Shown here piece by piece: positions 13,023-28,245 of a DNA stretch of 64,000 bases; positions within the stretch are counted from its first letter, which is position 1; each line of letters starts with the position of its first letter. The position numbers and the translations under genes are program-made. The DNA comes from Clitopilus passeckerianus (taxonomy: Eukaryota > Basidiomycota > Agaricomycetes > Agaricales > Entolomataceae). Under the pieces are notes generated by a model. The model was given only the letters and a program-made list of their open reading frames with translations. It made no database searches and was not told the DNA's origin. The stretch is taken from NCBI GenBank assembly GCA_944990035.1, contig CALYLX010000117.1, forward strand, positions 186,001-250,000. Reading direction: 5' to 3'.

Positions 13023-13745
13023 AGTTCTTGGACTATTGGCATACACGTCTTCAACACGGCACTAGATATTTATTTCCTTCTCTTTTTTCGTTTAATCAAT
13101 GTTTAATATCACATTTTCAATTATCGTGCAACACAGAATTTTATTTTGCGAGGGTCTAATAATAATGATTGGGAAAGTCGTATAAATATAGGACGAACTC
13201 CAAGGACAGTTGTAAGGATGAAATAACCAAAGTCCAAAAGTGTTTGAGTCGGCCATCCGCTGTTGATTAGGCAGCTAGAGTGCGTCGTTATTGGCACATC
13301 ACCAGAACCGGTTGCAGCAAGGTACAAAGTACTGCCCGGGCAGAAAGTGGCCGTCAAGTCGCGGAAAATTTGTTGGAACGAAAACATATGCATATACAAT
13401 TGAAAAGACTAGGACTCAGGCTTGAAGAGACTGTAAAATTTGTTGATTAAATTGCACGAAGGTTGTGGTGAGGACTGAAAACTTATAGTTTAGAGCAAAC
13501 AAGCCCAAGCAACTTTTGTAGGGCCGATTGCCGTGTCACATGACACGGCAATCCCATTTGGGCACCGCGTTTCTGACTTTCTCTAAGCGCCCAACAGCTC
13601 TTGTATTTCGATTGGCTTCGTTCTGACACACGGAATAAACCCACTTTACTGTCGATGACAACGCTTCTCTGAAAATAAGTACGTACTCTCAGAGCTGCCT
13701 GATAAGACGTGTCTCAAAAGTCTCTCGATTCGTCAGGATTCCACG
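13023..13745. other. Intergenic: CBS 3' region and TEL1 promoter
   Basis: About 720 bases with no convincing coding frame. AT-rich 3'-UTR-like sequence follows the CBS gene. A perfect inverted repeat lies at 13526-13553, about 190 bases upstream of the TEL1 start. Confidence 0.5.
13526..13553. repeat. Perfect 13-base inverted repeat upstream of TEL1
   Basis: Arms GATTGCCGTGTCA and its exact complement TGACACGGCAATC are separated by only two bases (CA). The centre reads TCACATGA, an E-box-like core. It could be a dimeric transcription-factor site; as a hairpin the 2-base loop is too tight. Confidence 0.7.
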
Positions 13746-16700
13746 ATGTCAACAGAGAACATGCGCGAGGTTCTCGACAACTTGAAGGGAGGAAGTGTCA
13801 AGCTCAGGCAGGAGGCGCTTGCAAGCGTCCGGGAATTCTTCTCAAGTGATAGGGTTGTGTCCAACTGGCATATCAACCTTGACGGAAAGCCCGAACCCAA
13901 ACAATGGCTGCCTGTCTTTCAAGCTCTGTTCACAGCAGTGCTTACGGAGAAGGACGCGTTGACGAAGAAATTGAAAAGCAAGACCTCTTCATCAACCACC
14001 ACTATCGAGAAGAGATTTACGGAAGCTACGAGTGTAGTTCGGTGGTTAACGGATAGGGCTAGTGCTTTCCTTAACAAAAAAGTGGTCAATGCTCTGCTTG
14101 AGCATCTGCTGCAGACCATCATAAATGGCGGTCAATTTCGCAGCCTCTTCGCTCTCGACTATATCAAGGCTCTAGTATCTTTGGCCAGCTACTCGCCACA
14201 TTTAAATTGGATTGAAGAGGACATGTGGGTTCGGCTGATCCAGCTAGGCTTTAACTTCGTCCTCGAGGATCCTTTACGGGCCAAATTCGAGGATGACCAG
14301 GAAGAGGCTTACAACCCTCCTATTAAAGTGGAAGCAGATGATGCCCATATGTACGACGATGACGAGATGGTGACCGATGGTGAACCGTCTTCCCGAAAGC
14401 ACCGAAAGCGAAACCGCAGCAACTCGGACCCCTTCACCCAGCCTTCCAGTCAAAGGAGACAAGAGAGGAAAAGGCCAATCGTTTCAAAAGAGCAACTTGA
14501 GTGCATGTCGCTACTCTCCATTCTTTTTCGATCCCCTTCTGTTCCCCTCTTATCGACAGAATATCTATACCTTCCCTCTTCGATTCTCGGCCGCATGAAG
14601 AGGTTTCTCGACATATATTCCGCGGATACTTCTCTTCTTCACGACTACGTGCTCATTCTATCATCCATCCTTCCCTCTCTGTCTCTCAACAGAATTCGCG
14701 AGGTCAGGAGCTTTGCACCCCAATGCTGGCGGTCTTTAATCCGTCTCTGGGGCTCGAAGAGTAAAAGGGTCAAGGAGGGCCTTATTATCATCTTACACCT
14801 ACTGTTTCCGTTTATTGCGGAGGACAGCAACGAGCTGGATCGCACGAGCATGCTTTATGACCTCGCTTCCTTACTCGACAAAGAAGTAGAGAGCAAAGGA
14901 ATGGGGGAAGGGCTAAACCTCGATTGCCTACGGCTCGAGCTCCCCGAAGCTCATAGCGAACAACACCTGAGGGAAAACACAGCTTTTACTGCAAGTACTT
15001 ATCGCGCTGGAAGCAGTTTCGATCCCACACATGCTATAACTTGGGCAATCTTCAGCCTTCATTCAGACTGCATAGCAAAGGTTGGCGATTTCAATTATCA
15101 TTCATAGTAAACACTGGCACTTAATATTCACCGCAGCTGCACCACGTCTCTGAGTCCTCCCATACACAATCATCACCTGTAGCTCCAACCCGCAGAGGAA
15201 AACGCGCACGTTTGGATCTTCAAAATCCCATCACTTCATTACTCGCAAGCATTAAAGATCATGGAGCCACCAATACACGGTGCTGCTTCTTGCAAACCCT
15301 CTTATTCTTCATCAGCTCCCATTGGGGTATTCTACACCGTGCATTAAAAGGGGATGCAGTCGATACCCTTCTTCAACTAGTTTCTGTCGATGACACCAAA
15401 GTTCAGTCGTGGATTTTCCTCTGCTTTGCCGCCATAGCAGACGCAGAGACCCGTGATCGCCAAACCCGAAGGAAGCCCGCCACAGAAGCGGGAGAAGGCA
15501 ATAACTCATGGGATTCGGTATGGACAAACTCCATTCGCCGCGCAAACACACCGGCCGTCTGTAGAGCAGCCTGTCATGCCGCACACGCCATTCTCCTTCA
15601 CATGCAAGCATCATCCAGAGGAATCACGGCCCTCCCCATATCCCAACAGCGAGTTCTTTCAGAGATAGAATCCATGATTAAAGATCTCGACGTCCAAGGC
15701 CCACCAATCCCCCACGATTCGATTTGTGCTTTCCTCAAGTCCTGTCTTCAGGTCTCAAGCCAAGACATGCGGATGTATCGGCTTCACCTCGAAGACAAGG
15801 TTCTAAGCTGGTTGATCGACTGCTGGAAACCAGTGGATGTAACCAAGAAAGTGCCATCATCTATCACGATTCATGACTTCACAGCGTTGCTGGCTACAAT
15901 TTGTAGCTTCCCCAGACAGTGCAGCTTAATCTCCCATCGGTCACTTCCCAGTTCTCCCGTTGCTCAGGTGCTTTACGATGAAGCTGAGAGCGCTACGATC
16001 AAGGACTTCCTACTGCACGCTAAGCTTCCCGAACCACGACCGATGGAGAAGGAGCAGAGCCGCATGGAATTCAAGACGTTGCAACCGACACAATCGGGTT
16101 TAATGGAGCAGAAAGGGAAGGAACGTCGCATCTCAGCCTTCACCATGAAGGCTCTTGAAGAAACCCTGATGAGGTGGGACGAAGGTTACAGTCCCGTTGC
16201 GGACACTGCTCGCAAATGCATTGACCTAGCAGTTATTACCATCTCCTTCCAAGCCCTTCTTGTCTTGAATGGGACTCAATCGGATCGTCGCGTCATCCGT
16301 TCCGCATGCAACATGATCAAGAAATTGACGACCCAACTCCTCACCGATCATTGGACCACAGCTGAAAAAGCTTTTATAATATCGGGGTTTAACCCATTGT
16401 CAACAACGGAGCCAAGACCCGGGTCTGAAGCACACTGGGAAGCTCTGGCTTCCCCCGACATCGGATCTGGTATTAAGTCTAGTACTCTGCAAATTACAGA
16501 GGGCACGCCGGCACCGCAGGGCAGCGATCATGACGTCCTTCGAGTCAGTCTCCTGAGGATCATATGGCAGAACAGTGATGTACGATTCGCGGTGCCGTGG
16601 GCTTCACGTATCTCACAACTCTTTGTAGATCCAGGACGCATTCACCCAGGTTTCGTCAAACGTGTGGGATGTCCTACGTATATCCATACACGCAAACCCA

Positions 16701-19700
16701 GATTCTCGGGGATCGGATGACAGGGATGGATTTGGCACCATCTCTACGAACAAATCCGTAACCGGTTTGGGGCTCCCTGACGCCTCTTCTTCTCAAGTCA
16801 CTCTCATTGATTCCTGCGTCCGCTTTCTCGCCGTTGGATCCACGTTACAGTCAACATCAGGCGAACCCCTTCATAAGAAAGAACTGGTGGATGTTTTCCT
16901 CAGCTGCGCCGAGAATTCCACAGATTTATTTTTCCTCGTGTTCCCCAGCCTCCTCCGAATAGTCCAGCAAGGATACCTCCATTTTAGCGCAGCAAACCTC
17001 GGTGATGCCCTGGATTCTTTGGAACCTGTTCTCACACAGTACATGTTCAGCTTCACGAAGAATTCAACTGCCCAGCTCCTTGTGATACACCTTTTCACAT
17101 GTACGCTAGGCATTTGGGGACCCAAAGATACCACCATACACCCTGGTACATTATCCAAGATCCAGATACTTTGTCACCTACTAGCTCAGGAGCTGAGAAA
17201 CGAGGGTATCAGGCACTGGTCCGTGCGCGATGCAATTGCCCGGTTCATCGCCAAATACCTTGACCAGAACCCCTCCGAAACTACTTGGTGCGAAGGGGAC
17301 TTGGAGTCAGATGAATCAGCCATGGAACTCCTTTGTTTGTTTGGAGCCGATAGTGATGTGCGAGTGCGATTTAGGGCAGCCTTCCTATGCACTAGACTGT
17401 TCGCACACGCTCGGAAGACATCAGAATCGCCTTCCAGCATATACACCAAAATATTGCGCCATCTGACCCAAGATGCTGCGGAGTGAGCGCCTTTCCCTTG
17501 AATCCTTTGAAAGAGAACCTTTTTGACGTGACGCTTCTAGCTATGAGCGTGTTCTTACACGCATGCTTCTACTTGGGAATGTAATGATCGTTAGTTCGGA
17601 GACACGTCGAGGGCCATACTGGCATCTTTTAGAGACATGCATCTACACCAACAATGAACAAACCCCCATCAACTACGAAACACACATTCACGCTGTTCTT
17701 CGCGCCGTTGCACAGAGCCTTGGCTTTTCGTCACTGTCTTTACTGTTTGAGGCCTACGCCGCCCAACTTGCTTTTTCGATATGCCAGGTTGGGGCACAAA
17801 CCTCTGGGGAAAGCAATGGTCCCATCACCAGCATCGTCCAGTTTCCATATCGCATATTGGGGTATGAAAATAGACTTCAATCTGCCCTTGCAACTTTTCG
17901 CTTCTTTTCGCCCACGAATATATGGAATAATGGCCAGAAGCAGTTCATCGACCATTGCAAGGCTGTTGGCAAAACGAGAGAACAAGGCATCATGTCCTGC
18001 TTTGGTGACATTGTCGGGTACGAGATCACTCGTTGGATTCAATCTAACGGCGAACCCGGGGAGTTAGCGGACCACCTACGATCACGAACAGTGCCAGGCG
18101 ACGAGTTCGACACATGCCTAGAGGAAAATGTTGACTCCATCGTGGTCTTCATCCTTCATACACTTGGTGATCAAGATGTCTCCGAAGACGGGCCATATTT
18201 TTCGTCCCTCAAAGCCATCGGCAATGATACTGCCGTCTTCAGAACGTTTCGAGACCTTACTCGCTTTCGCGATTCCTTAGGGTTTGCCCCCCATCCTCCC
18301 AATCTACCTACATATCCTGTACCCGTCATTCTAGCTGCTCTGGATTGGCTCCGCTACCACATAAACTCAGTCGACGCGCCTTCAACGACCTATCACGTCC
18401 TCCAGCAATTGTTTGCACAGGTTGAACAATCCTCGCTGATCAATGAACAGCTGCGTTTAATCAACGCCATTTCGTTATGGGTTGCCCTTCATCATAGTGA
18501 TTTCGACGACCAGACTCTATTATTATCCCTCATTCGCGGAAGCACAAGTTTATTCCAACAAATCGACTTGCGTAAAGCCTGTCAATCTATTCTAGACTGG
18601 TGCTTCGCCCGTTTCCGCAAGATAGGGTCAACCCATTCCATGCTATCGGACACGCTCCTTCGCCTCGCTTGTACGGCTAATGAGCGTATCAAACTCCCTG
18701 CCGAGGTTGATATACAAATGGCTGGTCGAGAGATCCTAGCTTGGATTGATGACCAAGTCTTCAGATTCTCGCAGATTCCCGCCCTCGCTGTTGAAACCAA
18801 TAAGGCGCTTTCAGCATGGCCACACCAGCCTGTTGCACCATTGGATGAAACATATCATGCTATAACCTCAGAGGACATTTCCTCTGCATTGCGAGGCTTG
18901 AGAACCTCTACCAACAGGTTCAGATTGGTGTCCCGTCTGGAACAATACACGGAGATCGGTGGATATGACATTTCGTCTTTTGTCAGCCTCGACTTCTGGC
19001 GCCTGAAACGTTGCATTCCACTAGTCGGAGAGCTGGATACTGTTGATGTTGATGCCTTCCTGGATTTGCTATTCCTCTCAAAAGGCAACTTCAATGGCCT
19101 CGCCAACGAGCAAGATCAGACGTCCGTCTTGAGCCGCCGAAAGCAGATCGCAGCCGCTATGCAGGCAGTTGCTAGCAAGGAACAAGAAACGAAGCGAAGG
19201 CAGTCCAAGGCAACCGGAGTGCAGGCAACTAAGGATGGCGAAACCGCGATGTGTTCAATCATTCTCATCCTACTGGGACGACTCCATGGCGACTCTGCTC
19301 ACCACACCGACGCAGCGTACCAAACCCTTCGCCAGATCAGTACCCTGTCCGAAGCTGGGCGATGGATACCCGAGCATGCAGCAGAGCTCCGGTTCCTCGC
19401 GCAGCGACACTACCAAGAACCTATTGACTCGAACGATCGCAGTTTGCAAGAGCTGCAATCAGACGATTGCATAACAATTGCAAGCGATTCTGCAAGATGG
19501 ACAACATGGATAACAACTCTGCTTGCAGAAATTTTGTCTGCGGTCGAAAATTTTTATCACTGCCTCATCTCCACGTTGAAGAGCGACGTAGAGTTTGCGG
19601 GTGATATCCTGCCAGTCTTGATTCACATTCTGCTCAGAGCAGAACAACAATCGCAAGATCCTCATCCCAACCGTCAGCTGTTGTCCCAGTACTTCACGTC

Positions 19701-22700
19701 TCTCCTTCAATCCCCCGCTGCAGATGTTGATTGTTCTCGATTGATCATCAACACTGTTCTTCATTTGCGAAATTTCTCCCCTTTGGCCCCGGTGGATGCA
19801 CTGTCGTACAATTCCTGGCTTGACATTGATCCCCTCCTGCTAGCACGCAAGGCCATTGCCTGCGGCATGTATACATCGGCAATCTTATTTTTGGAATTAG
19901 CGAACGAACAGTTCTCCAAGGCAGATGTTCTCGGGGACTCCGAGGATATCATGTATCAAATCTATCAGCACATAGATGAGCCGGATGGATTCTACGGCAT
20001 TTCATACAAGGACCCGCATCGAAACCTGATGAAACGATTTGAACACGAGAAGCAATGGGATCGGGCATTTCGTTTTCATGGAGCGGCCCTCGAAGCTGGT
20101 GACATCCAAGAGGACCATAGCAATGGTCTCGTTCAATCTTTTCATGCCATCGGACTAAATCAACTGGCCAATGATGTCCTTCAAGGACTGTCATCCTTCT
20201 CCAAGCAATCGACCTCCGGAATCAATTATCGCTTACACTGGAGGACAGAAACATGGGATCTCCCAGATTTCGATGGTCATCAAGGGGGAGCTCCACTATA
20301 CTTGGCCCTGCGCGCAATACACCGCGAACGAGATGAATCCATTGTTGACAATCAGATACGAAAAGGGATTGCAACGGAAATGAACCACCTTCGCGGATTA
20401 GGAACAGAGAATTTTACCGAAATTCGTGAGACTGTTCAAGAACTACTGTGTCTGGGCGAGGTAGCCAGATGGAGGAGCATATTACCGAACACAACTGGAG
20501 GCCAGTATGCACCTCTCCAGGCACTGGTAAAGATTGACTCTACCTTTGAGTAAGTGATCATCCCCTTTAACCTCTATGGCCTAACCATTTCCGGAATGTT
20601 CAGCTTTCCGGTCGCAGAGAGTGTCCTCTCCACAAGGATGTCTATCCTGCATGCGGCTAGGTCGAAAGCGGAGCGTCAGCAGATTGGCACCTTGCAGTCC
20701 CCTCTAACGCGGACGTTACTCGAGGCGGAGAAGCGATGTGTCCTCGACCTCTCCGGAACGGCTCGAACTGCCGATCAAGAGCAGATTGCCCTGAACTCTA
20801 TCATCCGCGCACAAAAACTGGAAAAAAGCCCATCACTGGCAGTCTTCGAGGAGTTCGCAAACGTGCTTTGGTGTCAAAAGGAAGAGAAATCTGCCGTGGA
20901 GTATCTCGATCGGCTGTGTTCTAACGAGAACAAGATACAAATTCAGGAACCTATACCTCCTACCCGAATGGCTCTCATCCTTGCACGGCTGGTGGGTAGC
21001 CCATCAATGATATGATTCGTGGATGATGCTGAGTTATTCACAGGGTAGCTGGTCCTCTCAGGCCTGCTTAAAGAAACCAAACGAAATCCAACAGGACTAT
21101 TTCCAAAGAGCAGCCGACTTGTTGAAGAATTCCACCTCTGACGCGGAGGACCCAGAAGCCCAGAATAGCTCGGCGGAGATTTACTACCAATATGCCATTT
21201 TTGCCGAGCAACAGTACCACTCAATCAACAACTCTCCAGACGTGCTAAGGTGGAAGATCTACCGGGACCGAAAACTCCAGGAGATAGAGGCAGGCAAACG
21301 TGACCTGCTAAATCTCCAACCAGGAACGAAACCATTTCTATCGCTGGAGGGTGAACTCGCGAAGCTACAGAAACTATACAACGAGGATGTGCATCTCTAC
21401 ACCACACACCACACATCGTTGGACATTTTCCTGAAGGGTGCCATTGAAATGTATTCCCGCTGCCTCTACGCCTCAGATGACTACGACCAGGATGCCGCAA
21501 CCAGACTCTGCTCCCTTTGGTTTGCCAATTTCCATACCGAGGACATACAAGAACATATTGCCAAGGCCTTGGAACGTGTTCCTTCCCATAAATTCATCTT
21601 ACTTTCAGTCAGTCGCTCGTCTCGCCAGCATCTCCATTCCCAACTAACTACACTGTCTCAAGCATCAATTATCCGCGCGGATGTCCACGCTGGTAGAGCA
21701 AGGTGTAAGGAAAGAAAAACCACGATGTCAAGAGAACCTTCAGACCTTAATTCAGCGAATGTGCCGCGAGCATCCGTTCCACAGCCTCTACCAAGTTTAT
21801 AGTCTCAAAGGCGACGATCAATCTTCTGGGATTCTCCGCTCAATGGCCCAGGTCCAGGGAAAGCCACAGGTAGTATCTGGTCAGAACGAGCGCAAGCTCG
21901 CAGCCGCCGATATTTTTGATCAACTTCGCTCAGAACCAGCCACAGCGGCGAGGGTCAAGAATATAGAACGCTTATCCTTAGCATCCATGAAGTGGGCGAA
22001 GTATAAGATCGATCCGAAGGCTAAACAACACCTCATACCAGACACATTGGATCTCATCCGTATCAAGGGTATACCAGTGCCCATAATGACTTCTCAGCTA
22101 TCGGTTGATCGTACCCTGCAATATGACAACCTCTGTACTATCGTGCGGTTCCGATCGACATTCAAGCTCTGCGGTGGCAATACGTGGCCAAAAGTTACCA
22201 TTTGTATTGGGTCGGACGGAAAATCGTATCAGCAGCTGGTGAGGCTAGCGTTCGATGTGCTGAAATGCATCCTCCGTATTTACCTAGCAAATGTTTAGTT
22301 CAAGGGGGATGATCTCCGTCAAGACGCCGTCATGGAACAGGTTTTTGGTCTGGTCAACGCAGTGCTAGAGCGTGATAGGCAAACAAAGCGACGAAACCTC
22401 TCCATCCGCCAATACAAGGTCATTCCACTTGAGGCACAAAGCGGGGTTCTGGAGTTTGTTGAAAACACAAGCCCTCTGAAGGGGTGGCTAGATGATGCAC
22501 ATAGGCGGTAAGTAAATCAGTGGCCCTTCTCGACCGTAGCTCACCGGAACCACAGGTATCATCCCAAAGACCTCAGGCCCAGCGAAACCTACGAACTGAT
22601 ACAGACTAATCAGAGGAAGTACGGAGACACAGAGAGGCTCTATGAAGAGTTCGAGGTTCTGAAGCAGAGAATACGGCCTGTCATGCGCCATTACTTCACC

Positions 22701-23483
22701 GAGAAGCACAAGGTCCCTATCTCTTGGTTCGCTATGCGCCTGAATTATACGCGGAGCGTGGCTACGACATCCATCGTCGGCCATGTTTTGGGTCTTGGAG
22801 ACAGACACACGAGCAACATCCTAATAGACAACGTGTCAGGCGATGTTGTCCACATAGATCTTGGCATTGCTTTTGACCAGGCAAGTAGCCTTTCGCCAGT
22901 TGACTTATCCGCTTCTAACTTCGTGCAGGGGAAGGTATTGCCTGTACCGGAGTTGGTTCCCTTCAGGATGACTAGGGACATGGTTGATGGGATGGGGATG
23001 GCAGGGACTTCTGGTATTTTCCACCGTTGTGCTGAAGAAACGTTGAGGGTGATTCGAGACGGATCTGGTTTGCTAATGACCGTTCTGGAGGTCTTCAAGC
23101 ACGATCCGCTGCATAATTGGTGAGTTGACTGAAGATACCATACTCTAACCTTCTCTCATGGTTCCGTAGGACTGTCGACAAAATCAAGGTTCAGCGCATT
23201 CAACAAGTATCCGCAGCTTCTGAGACCATTCAGCGGCCGGGTAGCACTATCGGCATCGACATGAGCAGCGGAAAAGCCGAGGAAGCAGCCGATCGAGCCC
23301 TGAACTCTGTGGCGCGAAAGCTCGACAAGTCCATGAGTGTTCAATACATAGTCAATCAACTCATCCGAGAGGCTACCGATGTGAGGAACCTCGCACGCAT
23401 CTTCAAAGGTATTACCCTTTCTTCAGACTGGTCCTCAGGCACGTTGACAAACTTCTCCGTTAGGCTGGAACGCGTTGCTCTAG
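13746..23483 (+). CDS. TEL1: Serine/threonine kinase TEL1 (ATM orthologue)
   Basis: Giant PI3K-like kinase (about 2,900 residues) that senses DNA double-strand breaks and maintains telomeres, working with the Mre11 complex in the nucleus. The N-terminus (REVLDNLKGG...KLRQEAL) fits the TAN region of Tel1/ATM. Long HEAT-repeat-like exons follow (13746-15079, about 15135-16660, 16690-17485, 17540-20550), then a FAT region and the kinase domain at about 22050-23120. Kinase landmarks are FKGDDLRQDAVMEQVF, LGLGDRHTSNIL (catalytic Asp and Asn) and VVHIDLGIAFDQGK (metal-binding Asp). The FATC tail VNQLIREATDVRNLARIFK is completed by a final intron (donor near 23408, acceptor ending 23463) to give GWNALL and a stop at 23481-23483, the expected FATC ending. 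It is convergent with the Ste20-type gene about 250 bases away. Identity is very secure; internal splice sites are approximate. Confidence 0.93.
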
Positions 23484-23734
23484 CATCCTCGACACCCGCT
23501 GACTTACCATTAATTTGCATTTTCCCTACCGCATTTAGCCAATCATACATATCTGAGACTCCCTTAATGCATTGCGAGTTGACATTTCCAAAGTAACGAA
23601 TGTAAATTCAAATATAATCGAAACAAATAAAGGAGTTCAGTATATATGTTGTGAGTACGCATAAAAAACAAGCAAGGCAGGTATATGAGGCTGGGAAGAC
23701 AGATGGAGTGATATTACACAGGTGAATTTCCGCA

Positions 23735-26364
<2,630 letters not shown>

Positions 26365-27700
26365 GGCCCAGAGAATCCGGGAATGTTTTGCCTGTATGAA
26401 ATTTGAAAAGACACACGAAAGTAACAGGTCAAGGTTCTCTTCTGTACAGCGATGAGAAAGATCGCAAACCTGGCCTCTCAACAATCAAAGGTACCCTGCT
26501 CGACGGATAATTGCGGATAGGCCGTCTCTCTGGCGACAATCGCGATCCTTGTGAGTTTCCTACAATTACACATACCGACTCGGCTGTCAGTGTCCTTGTC
26601 CTTGATCTGCTCACGGTCATGCCTCACCGAAGACTCGAATGGCTTTGCTCGTTGTTCTTGTCAACGACAAAAACGAGCTGGACGCTCTGCTCGCTACTTG
26701 GCTTGCAAGATGGTCGGGGTAAGGCAACCGACAAGAAGGCACTGCTCTTCCGCAAAATAGCAGCTCCAGATGATCACGTGCTGCTTAGCCGTTTCCCTTC
26801 ACCTCTTCAGGCTGTTCTGCACAAACTAGGCTCGTTTTGCTGCGCTGCCTATTATAAGTTAACGATAGCCTCTGCGTAATTGTTTCAACCGGTAATTGTT
26901 AACCTGACCTTGACTCCTGTCTCCAGCCAGCAATAATTGACTCTCATCATGGCTACAACGTTCACATCCATTTGTCTTTATCTGGGGCATATCTGGAATC
27001 TTTCACCGTGAACTATCTACGCCGCTACCGTCAACTTATTCCGTGATTTCCCCCACTGTTCACACCGGGTTTCTCCTCTTGCACAAGTATAGAGTCCGCT
27101 TTAAACACTTCCCTTTCCTCAGAAGGAAGAGATCAGCTTCCGACACCCAAAGTAAGTATATACGGCGGATATCCTATCACCTTTCAAACGTTGTTGACGG
27201 ACGTCTTTGGCCAGATGATCCACACGTGGCCGTTCCACCCCCTTGATGGTACTCTATGAGTCTATCGCGTTCTCGTCATGCCCGTAATACAGCGAGCATC
27301 GTACCCACTACGCACGCCACAGTCAATTTCGAGCATCGGTAAACTCGTTATCATAACCTTCAGCCCCAACTGGGTCGACATCCCGTTAAATCCGGTGAGA
27401 CGTTCAGCACCCACCTCCAGCCGAAAACAAGCAAATGCATGTGCTCCCGATGGAGATAATTTTTGACCCGTGGGCGAATCGAGTCGCTCATAGTAGCCTG
27501 TGTGGCTAGTAGAGGGAAGAGATCTCATACAGTTTCTGACGTTGGTCTGACGATAACATAGTCTCGTCTCATTACCAATGTCATGACCTCGCTGACCAGG
27601 AATGGTCTTCATGTACCTTGCCTATATAACCCTCATAGATTGGTGTCAATGAGATGACCTCTGCTCTTCATCGTCGTTTATTCATGTCTGTCAATCCGAG
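26365..27700. other. Intergenic between Ste20-type kinase and small ORF
   Basis: About 1.3 kb. Open frames at 26511-26879 and 27262-27612 have no recognisable family, no splice continuity and low-quality composition. I see nothing supportable except a TATA element at its right end. Confidence 0.4.
27623..27629 (+). promoter_or_regulatory. TATA box upstream of a small ORF
   Basis: TATATAA, 72 bases before the ATG at 27701. The spacing is typical of a fungal core promoter and is the main reason the following ORF is listed. Confidence 0.4.
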
Positions 27701-28054
27701 ATGACCGCTCCCGCGAATTCAATGAAAGCCGCGCTCCGTCATTCGAAGGGACATTCAATTTCAGACCCGGTACCCGTTTACCAATCCAAACCCTCACCGA
27801 GCGACAAATCAGCCACTGAAACCAAACATTTTCCAATCGATAATTTGACTAACTCGCCGCGGCACGGATGTCCAGCTCGAAAGTTACACCGAAAAGCAAG
27901 CTGTTACGATTTACGTTATGTTTTCCACCACGATGCTGCGATATTTGACATGAGCGCAACTGCTCCCGGTCAAATAGGACTTCACGACGCGAAAATCCAC
28001 ACGGGGCGTGGAGTGAGTCCAAGGAAGGACTGCGTCGTTATGACGCACCGCTAG
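27701..28054 (+). CDS. Hypothetical small protein
   Basis: A 117-codon uninterrupted frame starting MTAPANSMKAALRHSKGH. It is basic, rich in Ser, Lys and His, and shows no signal peptide, membrane span or motif I recognise. Support is limited to a well-placed TATA box and an unbroken frame. It may instead be part of a spliced transcript or a chance frame. Confidence 0.3.
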   Translation: MTAPANSMKAALRHSKGHSISDPVPVYQSKPSPSDKSATETKHFPIDNLTNSPRHGCPARKLHRKASCYDLRYVFHHDAAIFDMSATAPGQIGLHDAKIHTGRGVSPRKDCVVMTHR

Positions 28055-28245
28055 GCACTCTCACCCTCCGAGCCTCGAGGAGGAAAGTGAAAGTTGAAGT
28101 AACATATGTCTGTTTTGATTGCCGTGCGTGGAATTTTTTTCAAAGTTTTCCCAGAAATTTTGACCGAGGACAAGAATTTCATTCAGATTCAGTACAGAGT
28201 ATACGGTGACATGGTTTCCAAGTAAACATGGGTTTGAGCCTGGGA

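Noticed and set aside
23484..23734. Extra coding sequence after TEL1 (frame continuing to about 23596)
   Set aside because: A final intron giving the FATC ending GWNALL explains the end better; the continuation has no FATC character.
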